DNA of 64,000 nucleotides, taken from positions 248,001-312,000 of the forward strand of contig JADKJL010000001.1 in NCBI GenBank assembly GCA_016721015.1, written 5' to 3'. Origin of the DNA: Lysobacterales bacterium. GTDB lineage: Bacteria > Pseudomonadota > Gammaproteobacteria > Xanthomonadales > Rhodanobacteraceae. The notes under the pieces are model-generated. The model worked only from the letters and a program-made list of their open reading frames with translations. It searched no databases and had not been told where the DNA came from. Positions 9,057 to 17,122 of this stretch are shown here, piece by piece; positions within the stretch are counted from its first letter, which is position 1; every line of letters starts with the position of its first letter. Position numbers and translations under genes: made by a program.

Positions 9057-9731
9057 TCAGACACTTGCGATCGCTTGCTTCATCGCCGCGATAACGCCGG
9101 CATAATCGCCGTTGCCAAAAATCGCCGAGCCGGCGACAAAGGTATCGGCTCCGGCAGCTGCGATCTCGGCGATGTTGTCGATCTTCACGCCGCCATCAAT
9201 TTCGAGCCGAATATCGCGCCCGCTGCGATCGATCAGCTCACGCACGCGACGCAGCTTTTCCAGCGCCGATGGCAGGAAGCTCTGCCCGCCGAAACCCGGA
9301 TTGACCGACATGATCAGAACCAGGTCCAGCTTGTCGAGGACGTAGTCGAGATAGTTGAGCGGTGTCGCCGGATTGAACACCAGGCCTGCCTTGCAGCCCT
9401 CGGCATGGATCAACTGGATCGTGCGGTCGACGTGCTCGGAGGCCTCCGGATGGAAGCTGATCGAGCTGGCACCGGCTCTGGCGAAGTCCGGAACGATGCG
9501 ATCGACCGGCTTGACCATCAGGTGCACGTCGATCGGTGCGGTCACGCCGTGCTTGCGCAAGGCCTCGCAGACCAGCGGGCCAATGGTCAGGTTCGGCACG
9601 TAGTGATTGTCCATCACATCGAAATGCACCCATTCCGCACCGGCCGCGACAACCGCATCGACCTCCTCACCGAGGCGGGCGAAATTGGCCGAGAGGATGG
9701 ATGGCGCGATGATGCAGGACGATTTGGACAT
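9057..9731 (-). CDS. rpe: Ribulose-phosphate 3-epimerase
   Basis: Interconverts ribulose 5-phosphate and xylulose 5-phosphate in the pentose phosphate pathway. The 224-aa length is typical. Motifs seen include APSILSANFARLGEE, HFDVMDNHYVPNLTIGP, DVHLMVKPVD, VNPGFGGQSF and LEIDGGV, which carry the metal-binding His/Asp and the phosphate-binding loop of this TIM barrel. The start region is odd: four perfect CACTCCC heptamers directly precede the ATG, leaving no Shine-Dalgarno sequence. It is separated from djlA by about 170 bases in which I see no gene. Confidence 0.97.
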   Translation of the reverse strand: MSKSSCIIAPSILSANFARLGEEVDAVVAAGAEWVHFDVMDNHYVPNLTIGPLVCEALRKHGVTAPIDVHLMVKPVDRIVPDFARAGASSISFHPEASEHVDRTIQLIHAEGCKAGLVFNPATPLNYLDYVLDKLDLVLIMSVNPGFGGQSFLPSALEKLRRVRELIDRSGRDIRLEIDGGVKIDNIAEIAAAGADTFVAGSAIFGNGDYAGVIAAMKQAIASV

Positions 9732-9759
9732 GGGAGTGGGGAGTGGGGAGTGGGGAGTG
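9732..9759. repeat. Four CACTCCC heptamers abutting the rpe start codon
   Basis: On the minus strand four perfect head-to-tail CACTCCC units end exactly at the rpe ATG (9731-9729). They occupy the place of a ribosome binding site. The same unit forms part of the array at 1731-1857. Confidence 0.95.
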
Positions 9760-9932
9760 GAAAAGCAAACGCGGCTTCTGAAATGCCGTCAAACACTATC
9801 TCCGTTCGTGGCGGAACGATCAAGTATTCGAGAAACGCGTCGCCTGCGCGAGCTGTTGCCTGCTGCCTTGGCGCAGGCGGCAAGCGGACGCGTCGACCAA
9901 GCCGCTCTCATCAACCAGCAAGAATGCCTGTC

Positions 9933-10739
9933 TCAGGTGAATCCGCGCTCACTCTTGATCCGCTCATAGGCCGCGTTGATTTCGCGGGCGCGTGATTCGG
10001 CACGTTGCTTGAGTTCGTCGGGGACGTTGCCCAATTTGTCGGGATGGTGCTGGCTCATCAGCTTGCGATAGGCGCGCTTGATGTCGCGTGGCTCGGCTTC
10101 ATGGGTGATGCCGAGCACGACATACGGATCGACTGTCGAGACGGTATTGCGCGGGCGTTGCTGCTGTCCCGGCCCGGACCAGTTGCCTTGCGGGCCCTGG
10201 TATTGATACTGGTAGCGCGCTCCATAGCCTTTCATTGCAGTGACTGCGGCGAGCTCGGCTTCGCTGACACCGAGCGCCGCACAGAGTTGACGCACCATGC
10301 CGAGCTTGTTGGCGGCCAGGGTGCCCTCGGCATAGACCAGATCGAGCAGCATGTCGAGCAGCAGAAAGGCCAGATCACGCCGGCCGTGCGTCCATGCACG
10401 CAGGTGGGCCACGCTCAGATGCGCATCGAATTCCGGGGCCTTGCCGATGTTGAACTGCTCGATCGCGAGGCGGCGCAGATCGGGATCGAGGCGCAGCCGG
10501 TTCATCAAGGCCTCGGCCGCGCGGATTTCGACTTCCGATACGCGTCCGTCGGACTTCGCCAGGGCGCCGGCGAATGCAAACAGCGGCGCAATGAAAGACG
10601 TGGCGTGCGCCGGACGACGTGACTGCGCCGTACTGAGGTCGTACATGTGACCGACAAAGGTTCCGATCAGCATGCCGAAGAAGTTGCGGAACACGACCAG
10701 GCCGAGGATGGCGCCGACGATCTTGCCAATGAAACTCAT
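9933..10739 (-). CDS. djlA: Co-chaperone DjlA (TerB plus J domain)
   Basis: A 268-aa membrane-anchored DnaK co-chaperone. An N-terminal glycine-rich membrane segment (MSFIGKIVGAILGLVVFRNFFG...) is followed by a TerB-like helical domain (about 45-155), a Gln/Gly-rich linker (YQYQYQGPQGNW), and a C-terminal J domain with the essential HPD in SQHHPDKLG and the start DPYVVLGI. This domain order is specific to DjlA, which stimulates DnaK and has been tied to envelope stress signalling in enterobacteria. It is divergent from purC across 228 bases. Confidence 0.95.
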   Translation of the reverse strand: MSFIGKIVGAILGLVVFRNFFGMLIGTFVGHMYDLSTAQSRRPAHATSFIAPLFAFAGALAKSDGRVSEVEIRAAEALMNRLRLDPDLRRLAIEQFNIGKAPEFDAHLSVAHLRAWTHGRRDLAFLLLDMLLDLVYAEGTLAANKLGMVRQLCAALGVSEAELAAVTAMKGYGARYQYQYQGPQGNWSGPGQQQRPRNTVSTVDPYVVLGITHEAEPRDIKRAYRKLMSQHHPDKLGNVPDELKQRAESRAREINAAYERIKSERGFT

Positions 10740-10967
10740 GGTCGGGCACGTCCTCGCCAGTGTCGCTTCGGCCTTGCTGGAGCGGTGCTGCAGGCTGCGG
10801 CAGGTTTGACCGGGGCCGGGTCATTCAGGCTGGATCCGAAGCCGCGTGTGGCGCAATCGGATGGTCTGGGATGAAGCATGAAATGCACCAGGCACTTAGG
10901 GGCCGATGATTTTACACGGCCAGCCTGCGGTTAAACTGCGCGCTGGCTGCTGTCCTGGAACCCGCCC

Positions 10968-11864
10968 GTGCCTTCGACCCTGCTGCAATCCGAGCTTCCC
11001 GGTCTCGACCTGATCCATCGCGGCAAGGTGCGCGATGTCTATGCGCTGCCCGACAACGAGTTGCTGATCGTCGCCACCGATCGCCTCAGCGCGTTCGATG
11101 TCGTGTTGCCGGATCCGGTTCCCGGCAAGGGTGAAATGCTGACCCGGATGTCGAACTTCTGGTTCGCGCAGACCGCCCACCTGATACCCAATCATCTGAT
11201 TGACCGGCCGATTGCCGAAGTGCTTCCGGCCGGCGTCGATGTGCCGCTTTATGCTTGCCGCAGTGTGATCAGCAAACGCCTCAAACCGGTGCCGTTCGAG
11301 GCGATCGCGCGCGGCTACCTGATCGGATCGGGCTGGAAGGACTACCAGACGGCAGGCTCCCTGTGCGGAATCGCCCTGCCCAAGGGACTGCGCCTGGCCG
11401 AGCAGTTGCCCGAACCGATCTTCACCCCGTCGACCAAGGCCGCCGTCGGCGGGCATGACGAGAACGTCGACTTCGAGAAGGTCGTCGCCCGGGTCGGCCG
11501 CGAACTCGCCGAACAGGTGCGCGCCGCGACCCTTGCGATCTATGCGCATGCGTCCGCGTATGCATCGACACGCGGCATCCTGATTGCCGACACCAAGCTC
11601 GAGTTTGGCACCGATGCGAATGGCAAGTTGTATGTGATGGATGAGATGCTGACGCCGGATTCCTCGCGTTTCTGGCCAGCGGACGAATATCGCGTCGGTA
11701 TCAGTCCGCCCAGCTACGACAAGCAGTTCGTGCGCGACTACCTGGAAACGCTGGACTGGAACAAGCAGGCGCCCGGGCCTTCGATCCCGGCGCACATCAT
11801 CGATGCCACGGCGGCAAAATATGCCGAGGCACTCGAACGGCTGGCCGGCATCCGCCTCGACTGA
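10968..11864 (+). CDS. purC: Phosphoribosylaminoimidazole-succinocarboxamide synthase
   Basis: Catalyses the ATP-dependent joining of aspartate to CAIR, giving SAICAR, in purine synthesis. At 298 aa it belongs to the longer, yeast ADE1-like form rather than the E. coli form of about 237 aa. Diagnostic blocks are HRGKVRDVY, VATDRLSAFDVVL, ARGYLIGSGWKDYQ and LIADTKLEFG followed by DEMLTPDSSRFW. I take the GTG at 10968 as the start because it gives the expected MPSTLLQSELPGL N-terminus. The upstream region holds a short GCCAGC/GCTGGC inverted repeat (10919-10947) of uncertain meaning. Confidence 0.96.
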   Translation: MPSTLLQSELPGLDLIHRGKVRDVYALPDNELLIVATDRLSAFDVVLPDPVPGKGEMLTRMSNFWFAQTAHLIPNHLIDRPIAEVLPAGVDVPLYACRSVISKRLKPVPFEAIARGYLIGSGWKDYQTAGSLCGIALPKGLRLAEQLPEPIFTPSTKAAVGGHDENVDFEKVVARVGRELAEQVRAATLAIYAHASAYASTRGILIADTKLEFGTDANGKLYVMDEMLTPDSSRFWPADEYRVGISPPSYDKQFVRDYLETLDWNKQAPGPSIPAHIIDATAAKYAEALERLAGIRLD

Positions 11865-11920
11865 ATGGCTGTGTTGCGATATCCCCGTTTTCCTTTTCTG
11901 ATCCGATCGGAGCTGGCTTG

Positions 11921-12385
11921 ATGCGAACGCTTGAAGACTGGTTTGCCAGCTATGCTCAGGATCACCGGCAACCGCTCAATCGGATCATCCACTGGATCTG
12001 CGTTCCGGCGATCCTGTGGGCGGTGATGGCGGCACTCTGGACCATCCCGGTGCCCGCGTCGATCGGCCGGCCCGGGTTCTGGTGTGGCATGGCGATGATC
12101 GGCGGATTCGCATTCTATTGGCGCCTGTCGCGACCCGTCGGTGTGGCCATGCTGATCGTCTTCATCCTGTTTGGCTTGCTCAGCGAGTGGTTATTGCGCA
12201 GCATCGGCGCGAACCAGCTATGGTGGCTTGCGCTCGCTGTATTCGTGATCGCCTGGATCGGACAGTTCATCGGCCATGTCATCGAAGGCGCGCGTCCATC
12301 GTTTTTCACCGACCTGGCCTATCTGCTGATTGGCCCAGCCTGGCTGGCTGAAAAAGTCATGCGGAAGTTGAAGATCCGTTGTTGA
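11921..12385 (+). CDS. DUF962 / Mpo1-like membrane protein
   Basis: A 154-aa integral membrane protein with about four hydrophobic helices. The N-terminus (LEDWFASYAQDHRQPLNRIIHWICVP) and the C-terminal block GQFIGHVIEGARPSFFTDL are the two conserved His-containing motifs of the DUF962 family. The yeast member Mpo1 is an iron-dependent dioxygenase acting on 2-hydroxy fatty acids, and its conserved histidines fall in these motifs; bacterial function is not established. The ATG at 11921 has GGAG about seven bases upstream. It follows purC by 56 bases on the same strand and could be cotranscribed. Confidence 0.85.
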   Translation: MRTLEDWFASYAQDHRQPLNRIIHWICVPAILWAVMAALWTIPVPASIGRPGFWCGMAMIGGFAFYWRLSRPVGVAMLIVFILFGLLSEWLLRSIGANQLWWLALAVFVIAWIGQFIGHVIEGARPSFFTDLAYLLIGPAWLAEKVMRKLKIRC

Positions 12386-12423
12386 CGTCCGTCGAGCGCA
12401 CCTGGGTTTGATCAGCGAAAAGA

Positions 12424-13131
12424 ATGGGAGGACACGTGCTCAAGCATCATCATGAAATCCACCGCACGGCTCGGATCGGCTGGCTGCGTGCTGCAGTGCT
12501 TGGCGCGAATGACGGCATCGTCTCGACAGCGAGTCTGATCGTCGGCATCGCCGCGGCCAACATGGATCAATCGAGCATTGTCATCGCCGGCGTCGCCGGC
12601 CTGGTCGGCGGCGCCATGTCCATGGCTGCGGGCGAATACATTTCGGTCAGTTCACAAGCGGATACCGAGGCGGCCGATCTTGCCGTCGAGCGCTTGGAAC
12701 TGGAGCGTCATCCACAGCATGAATTGAAAGAGCTGGCCGGCATCTATGTCCAGCGCGGGCTCGATGCGGAGTTGGCCATGCGGGTCGCCGAGCAGTTGAC
12801 CGAACACGATGCGCTGGGCGCGCATGCCCGCGACGAACTTGGCATCACCCATGAGTTGCGGGCGCGACCCCTGCTCGCCGCACTCGCCTCGGCGGGCGCG
12901 TTTTCTGTCGGTGCGGTGCTGCCCCTGCTCAGCGCGGTGATTGCGCCAGCGAGCCATCGGCTGCCGATGATCATGCTGTTTTCGCTGGTCTGCCTCGCTG
13001 CGCTCGGCGCGGCTGCCGCGCGTGCTGGCGGTGCACCGATGTTCAGAGGTGCGCTGCGTGTCGTGTTCTGGAGTGCATTGGCAATGACGCTCACGGCCGC
13101 GGTGGGCAGCTTGTTTGGCGCTGCGTCTTGA
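12424..13131 (+). CDS. VIT1/CCC1-family metal transporter
   Basis: A 235-aa membrane protein of the VIT family, whose eukaryotic members move Fe2+ or Mn2+ into vacuoles. It shows the hallmark LRAAVLGANDGIVSTASLIVGIA first helix, VGGAMSMAAGEYISVSSQADTE with its acidic and methionine-rich metal path, and a cytoplasmic helical region rich in Glu (about 78-135) where family members bind metal, followed by three more helices. The start is ambiguous: an ATG at 12424 or a GTG at 12436 that has GGAGG closely upstream. It ends towards a hairpin shared with the convergent transporter gene. Confidence 0.9.
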   Translation: MGGHVLKHHHEIHRTARIGWLRAAVLGANDGIVSTASLIVGIAAANMDQSSIVIAGVAGLVGGAMSMAAGEYISVSSQADTEAADLAVERLELERHPQHELKELAGIYVQRGLDAELAMRVAEQLTEHDALGAHARDELGITHELRARPLLAALASAGAFSVGAVLPLLSAVIAPASHRLPMIMLFSLVCLAALGAAAARAGGAPMFRGALRVVFWSALAMTLTAAVGSLFGAAS

Positions 13132-13325
13132 CAGGCTGTTGAGTCACCGGCCGAATCCGCAGCTGTCCACCTCAACCACTGGCTGAACCTCGCCGTGATC
13201 GGCGTGCCCTGCTGGGCTCGCATCGTGCGCAGCAAAGCGCAAGGCTTCCCTGGCATCCACGCCTTCCGGCAGCTGGCCCGCCGCGGGAGAGACGCGTGGA
13301 GAGCGCGCTTTCGAATCACGCAATC

Positions 13326-13352
13326 ACTCGCCGAATCCTTGATTCGGCGAGT
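13326..13352. terminator. Perfect hairpin between convergent genes
   Basis: Twelve-base arms at 13326-13337 (ACTCGCCGAATC) and 13341-13352 pair perfectly around a CTT loop. It ends seven bases before the stop of the leftward MMPL gene and lies downstream of the rightward VIT gene, so it may serve both. No clear U-tract follows on either side, which leaves factor-independent termination uncertain. Confidence 0.6.
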
Positions 13353-13359
13353 CTGCCGG

Positions 13360-15867
13360 TCAGCTCTGGGAAGTCTTCTCGAACGGTCGCAACACCCAGC
13401 GGCACAGCGCCGGCAGGAACACGATCGCGGCGATCATGTTGACCACGAACATGAAGGTCAGCATGACGCCCATGTCAGCCTGAAATTTTAGATCCGAGAA
13501 TACCCAGGTGCCAACACCGACGGCCAGGGTCAACGCGGTATAGAAAATCGCGATGCCGGTGGTCTTGAGTGAGGCGAAGTAGGCTTCGGTCAACGGCTTG
13601 CCGGCCAGCAGCGATTCGCGCATGCGCGCGAAAATGTAAATGCCATAGTCGACACCGATGCCGACACCCAGGGCAACCACGGTCAGCGTGTTGATCTTCA
13701 TGCCGATGTCGAGATACACCATCAGCGCATGACCGAGCTCGGTGACCAGCACCAGCGGCAAGGTGATGCAGAGCGCGGCGCGAGGACTGCGGAAGCTGAT
13801 CAGGCACATCACGAACACGGCGGCGTAGAGCATGTAGAGGATCTGGCGCTTGACCGCACGTACCTCGTCATTGATCGCGGCCATGACACCGACATTGCCG
13901 GTGGCCAGGCGCAGATTGACCTTGTTCAAATCGCCCTCGGCAACCTCCCCGCTGGCCATCTGCTCGGTCAGCTGTTCGCGCAAGTTGACCTTGGCGCCGG
14001 CCCAGGCGTGATTGTCGTCGCGGAATTGCTTGACTGAATTGATGACCCGATCGATCGTGGTCGCGCGATGATCGGTCAGGAATGCCATGATCGGTATGGC
14101 GCTGCAATCGGCGTTGAGCAAACCGCTGTCCGTCTCGAAACCTTGCGTGGCCAGGCGCAGCGTATCGGCGTCACGCGGCAATACGCGCCAACGCACATTG
14201 CCTTCGTTCCAGCCCGCGTTGACGATCTTCGCCGCCATCGGCAAGGTGATCACCTGGGCCACCCCTTCGACGTTGCGCAGGTGCCAGGCGAAACGATCGA
14301 TGAGTTCCATCACCGGATAGTTGTTGGTGCATGCCGAGGGTGGGCCTTCGGCAATGACATTGAGGATGTCGACACCGAGCGCGAACTTGTCGCTGATCAG
14401 CACCGCATCCTGGTTGTAGCGTGCTTCCGGTCGCAACTCGGCGACACCCTTCTGCGCGTCACCGATCATCACATGCTCACCGAAACGCTCGGCGGTGAAC
14501 CACATGACGACGCCGATGATGAGGATGATCGCAGCCGGAACCGGCTTGCTGAACTTGGCCAGCACGGTCCAGATCTTGTCAAACTGGGTCAGCTGGCGCA
14601 GGCGGTAGGCACGCTTGCGCGGCAGGTTGCGCAGGCGCGTGTAGGACAACAGCACCGGCAGCAGGACCATATCGGTAAGGATGGTCAGGGCGACGCCGAC
14701 GGTCGCCGTGATCGCCAGCTCGAAGATGATGCGGATCGGGATCATCAGGATTGCGGCGAAACCGATGCAGCCGGCGATCAGGGCAACCGATCCCGGCACG
14801 AGCAGGGCACGGAACGCATCGCGTGCGGCGGTTTCCGGGTCGAGTCCGACGCGCTTGCTCAATTCCTCCGGAGTTCCCTCTTCCAGTCCGCCGAAGAAGA
14901 TCTCGCCACGGAACCGATTGATCATCTGTTCGCCATGGCTGACCGCGATGGCGAATATCAGGAACGGCGTCAGCATGTTCATCGGATCGATGCCGAAGCC
15001 CAGCAGTCGCAGCGCACCCAGCATCCAGACCACCGAGATGAGTGCGCAGAACACGGTCAGTGAAGCGAGTTTTACCGATGACGAATAGATGAACAGGAGC
15101 AACCAGGTGAAGGCGATGGTCATGCCGAAGAACCAGATCACCGACTGCGCACCTGCGGTGATGTCGCCGACCATCTTGGCGAAGCCGATGATCGCGACCG
15201 TGGTGTGCTCGTTTTCGTACTTGGCACGGATCTCGTCGAGCTGGGTGGCAATCTTGTTGTAGTCGACCTTGACCCCTTTCTCCGGATTCTCCGGAACCAG
15301 GTCGACCCAGACCATCGCGCCAGAGAAATCCTTGGCGACCAGGCGGCCGACGATGCTCGCCTTCTCCATGTTGGCCTTGACCGTCGCAAACTGCTCGGGC
15401 GTGGCCTCGAAGCCTTCGACGTTCGGTGTGAAATCCTGCGGGATCACGTTGCCGCCGGCGAAGCCGTCCTCGACAACCTCGACGAAGCGGACATTTGGCG
15501 TGAAGATCGAACGCACGCGCGCCTCATCGACGCTGTCGATGCCCTTGGCATCCTGGGTGATCTTCTCCATGGTCTGGAAGAACGGCAAATTGAACATGTC
15601 GCCGTTCTTGTCCAACACCGCGATCAGGACGCGGTTGGCGCCGCCGAATTCCTGCTCGTAGTCGAGGAATGTCTGCATGTACTCGTGCTGGAGCGGGATC
15701 TGCTTCTTGAAGCCAGCGTCGACACGAAGTTGCGCGGCGAAGTAAGTGAAGATGACGGTGATGATCGCAAACAGGATCAGCACGACCGGACGGTTGCCGA
15801 ACACCAGTTTTTCGGCTATCCGATGAAATGCATCCGGCGTCTTGTTGCTGGAACTTGCTGCGCTCAT
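13360..15867 (-). CDS. MMPL/RND-superfamily transporter
   Basis: An 835-aa inner-membrane transporter with the RND duplication: helix 1 (PVVLILFAIITVIFTYFAA), a large periplasmic loop, a five- to six-helix bundle (about 250-430), then a second loop and helix bundle. The segment ILTDMVLLPVLLSY and the final helices with VGIGVDYGIYIFARMRE match the predicted-exporter MMPL group. I start at the ATG 15867, ten bases after the previous stop; a GTG 15 codons upstream would overlap that gene. It is the last gene of the lipase-DUF1302-DUF1329-YCF48 operon, a context in which such transporters are thought to move lipids or hydrophobic compounds. The substrate cannot be read from the sequence. Confidence 0.9.
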   Translation of the reverse strand: MSAASSSNKTPDAFHRIAEKLVFGNRPVVLILFAIITVIFTYFAAQLRVDAGFKKQIPLQHEYMQTFLDYEQEFGGANRVLIAVLDKNGDMFNLPFFQTMEKITQDAKGIDSVDEARVRSIFTPNVRFVEVVEDGFAGGNVIPQDFTPNVEGFEATPEQFATVKANMEKASIVGRLVAKDFSGAMVWVDLVPENPEKGVKVDYNKIATQLDEIRAKYENEHTTVAIIGFAKMVGDITAGAQSVIWFFGMTIAFTWLLLFIYSSSVKLASLTVFCALISVVWMLGALRLLGFGIDPMNMLTPFLIFAIAVSHGEQMINRFRGEIFFGGLEEGTPEELSKRVGLDPETAARDAFRALLVPGSVALIAGCIGFAAILMIPIRIIFELAITATVGVALTILTDMVLLPVLLSYTRLRNLPRKRAYRLRQLTQFDKIWTVLAKFSKPVPAAIILIIGVVMWFTAERFGEHVMIGDAQKGVAELRPEARYNQDAVLISDKFALGVDILNVIAEGPPSACTNNYPVMELIDRFAWHLRNVEGVAQVITLPMAAKIVNAGWNEGNVRWRVLPRDADTLRLATQGFETDSGLLNADCSAIPIMAFLTDHRATTIDRVINSVKQFRDDNHAWAGAKVNLREQLTEQMASGEVAEGDLNKVNLRLATGNVGVMAAINDEVRAVKRQILYMLYAAVFVMCLISFRSPRAALCITLPLVLVTELGHALMVYLDIGMKINTLTVVALGVGIGVDYGIYIFARMRESLLAGKPLTEAYFASLKTTGIAIFYTALTLAVGVGTWVFSDLKFQADMGVMLTFMFVVNMIAAIVFLPALCRWVLRPFEKTSQS

Positions 15868-15877
15868 TGCGTCCCCG

Positions 15878-17023
15878 TCACTTGGGCTGGAATCGGCTGA
15901 GACCGTTTTCACCAGCGATCAGCAGTTCACCACCGGCACCCGCCGGAAGTACCTTGGCGATGGTTCCCGCCGCCGTTTCTGTCGACAGAATCAGCGGCTC
16001 GGAATCGCGCGCCCGATGCAGGACCACGCCATTTGCCCCACCGATCACGACGCCACCGTTGGCCAGCGCGCTGCCACCCATCAGGCTCAACTCGCTGCCG
16101 GTCGGCACTTCGATCCAGTTCTCGCCGAGGTCGGTCGATTCAAAGACATGCCCGCGCAGCCCGAAGGCGAGTACGTGATCACCTTCGTAGCCGACGATGC
16201 CGAACATCGAACCGTCATAGGGCAACTGCGAGCGTATCCAGCTATGGCCGCCGTCGCGCGAGCGGAAAATCGCGCCGCGCTCGCCGACAATCACGAAGCC
16301 ACCGCTGGCGGTTCGCGCGATTGCATTGAGGTGCGCATCGGTTTCCATGCCGATGGTCAGTTCGTCGGCACTGAACACCGAGCTCTCGAGATCATTCTCC
16401 GAATGTTCGGTTTGCCTGGCTTCGGCCTTGGCCGGATCGGCGCCGGGCTTGCCGGTGTCGATCGAATTGATGCGCGATCCGCTCCAGGTCTTGCCGCCAT
16501 CACTGGTCGCCAGCAGCAGGCTGTAGGCGCCGATCGCGAAGCCGTGATCGGCATCGGTGAAAAGAACATCGAGCAAGGGTGCGCCCTGACGGACGTCATC
16601 GGCTGCGACCCCTTCGGCAGGCTGGCCACGCGGGTCACGGCGCTGGATTTCCCAATGGTCACCCGCATCGCCGCTGTGCAGGATCACGCCATCGTGACCA
16701 ACGGCCCAGACATGACTGGCGATCGAGGTGACCGCGGTCAGCGTGCTGCGCAGCGGAACGGCCGCGGATTGGTGCCACTCGCCGCCACCGGTCGAGATCA
16801 GTACATGCCCGCGTTCACCGACGGCGATGACTCGATCCCCACTCTGTGTCATGTCGAGAATCAGGCCGTTCTGGGCCATCGGCATGACTTCAACCGGACG
16901 ATCAAGCGGGTCGGCGGCGAGAACTTCCACTTGCGCGCTGGCGGCGGTCTCTGCGCTCACCATGCGCGGGGCAAACAGGAGGGCGAGGAGCGCGGTCGCG
17001 ACGGCCGGAATAAGGCGCTGCAT
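15878..17023 (-). CDS. YCF48-like beta-propeller protein
   Basis: An exported 381-aa protein. A signal peptide (MQRLIPAVATALLALLFAPRMVSA) precedes a beta-propeller made of BNR/YCF48-type blades with repeated VGERGHVL, SGDAGDHWE, TSDGGKTWS and SRDGGHSWI segments. YCF48/HCF136 in phototrophs helps assemble photosystem II, but homologues in non-photosynthetic bacteria are common and here lie next to RND and DUF1329 genes, so the photosystem name should not be carried over. It probably acts in the periplasm as a partner of the transporter gene that starts ten bases downstream. Confidence 0.88.
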   Translation of the reverse strand: MQRLIPAVATALLALLFAPRMVSAETAASAQVEVLAADPLDRPVEVMPMAQNGLILDMTQSGDRVIAVGERGHVLISTGGGEWHQSAAVPLRSTLTAVTSIASHVWAVGHDGVILHSGDAGDHWEIQRRDPRGQPAEGVAADDVRQGAPLLDVLFTDADHGFAIGAYSLLLATSDGGKTWSGSRINSIDTGKPGADPAKAEARQTEHSENDLESSVFSADELTIGMETDAHLNAIARTASGGFVIVGERGAIFRSRDGGHSWIRSQLPYDGSMFGIVGYEGDHVLAFGLRGHVFESTDLGENWIEVPTGSELSLMGGSALANGGVVIGGANGVVLHRARDSEPLILSTETAAGTIAKVLPAGAGGELLIAGENGLSRFQPK

Positions 17024-17078
17024 GCTGGTTACCTGGGCTACGCTGAAGACGGCAGGCGTCGTCCGGCGGTCATTGAGT

Positions 17079-17109
17079 CCGCCGTTCTCCGCTGCACGGA
17101 GAACGGCGG
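17079..17109. other. Intra-operon hairpin
   Basis: Perfect 13-base arms at 17079-17091 (CCGCCGTTCTCCG) and 17097-17109 enclose a CTGCA loop in the 99-base gap between the DUF1329 stop and the YCF48-like start. No U-tract follows. It may limit transcription into the last two genes or protect the upstream message from 3' decay. Confidence 0.7.
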
Positions 17110-17122
17110 TCGATGCAAGGCT

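Noticed and set aside
10898..10912. A 15-base word shared with 56490-56504 (AGGGGCCGATGATTT)
   Set aside because: About two such pairs are expected by chance in 64 kb, so it carries little weight.
15878..17023. Photosystem II assembly factor
   Set aside because: The fold name comes from phototrophs; no photosynthesis genes are present and the context is an RND operon.
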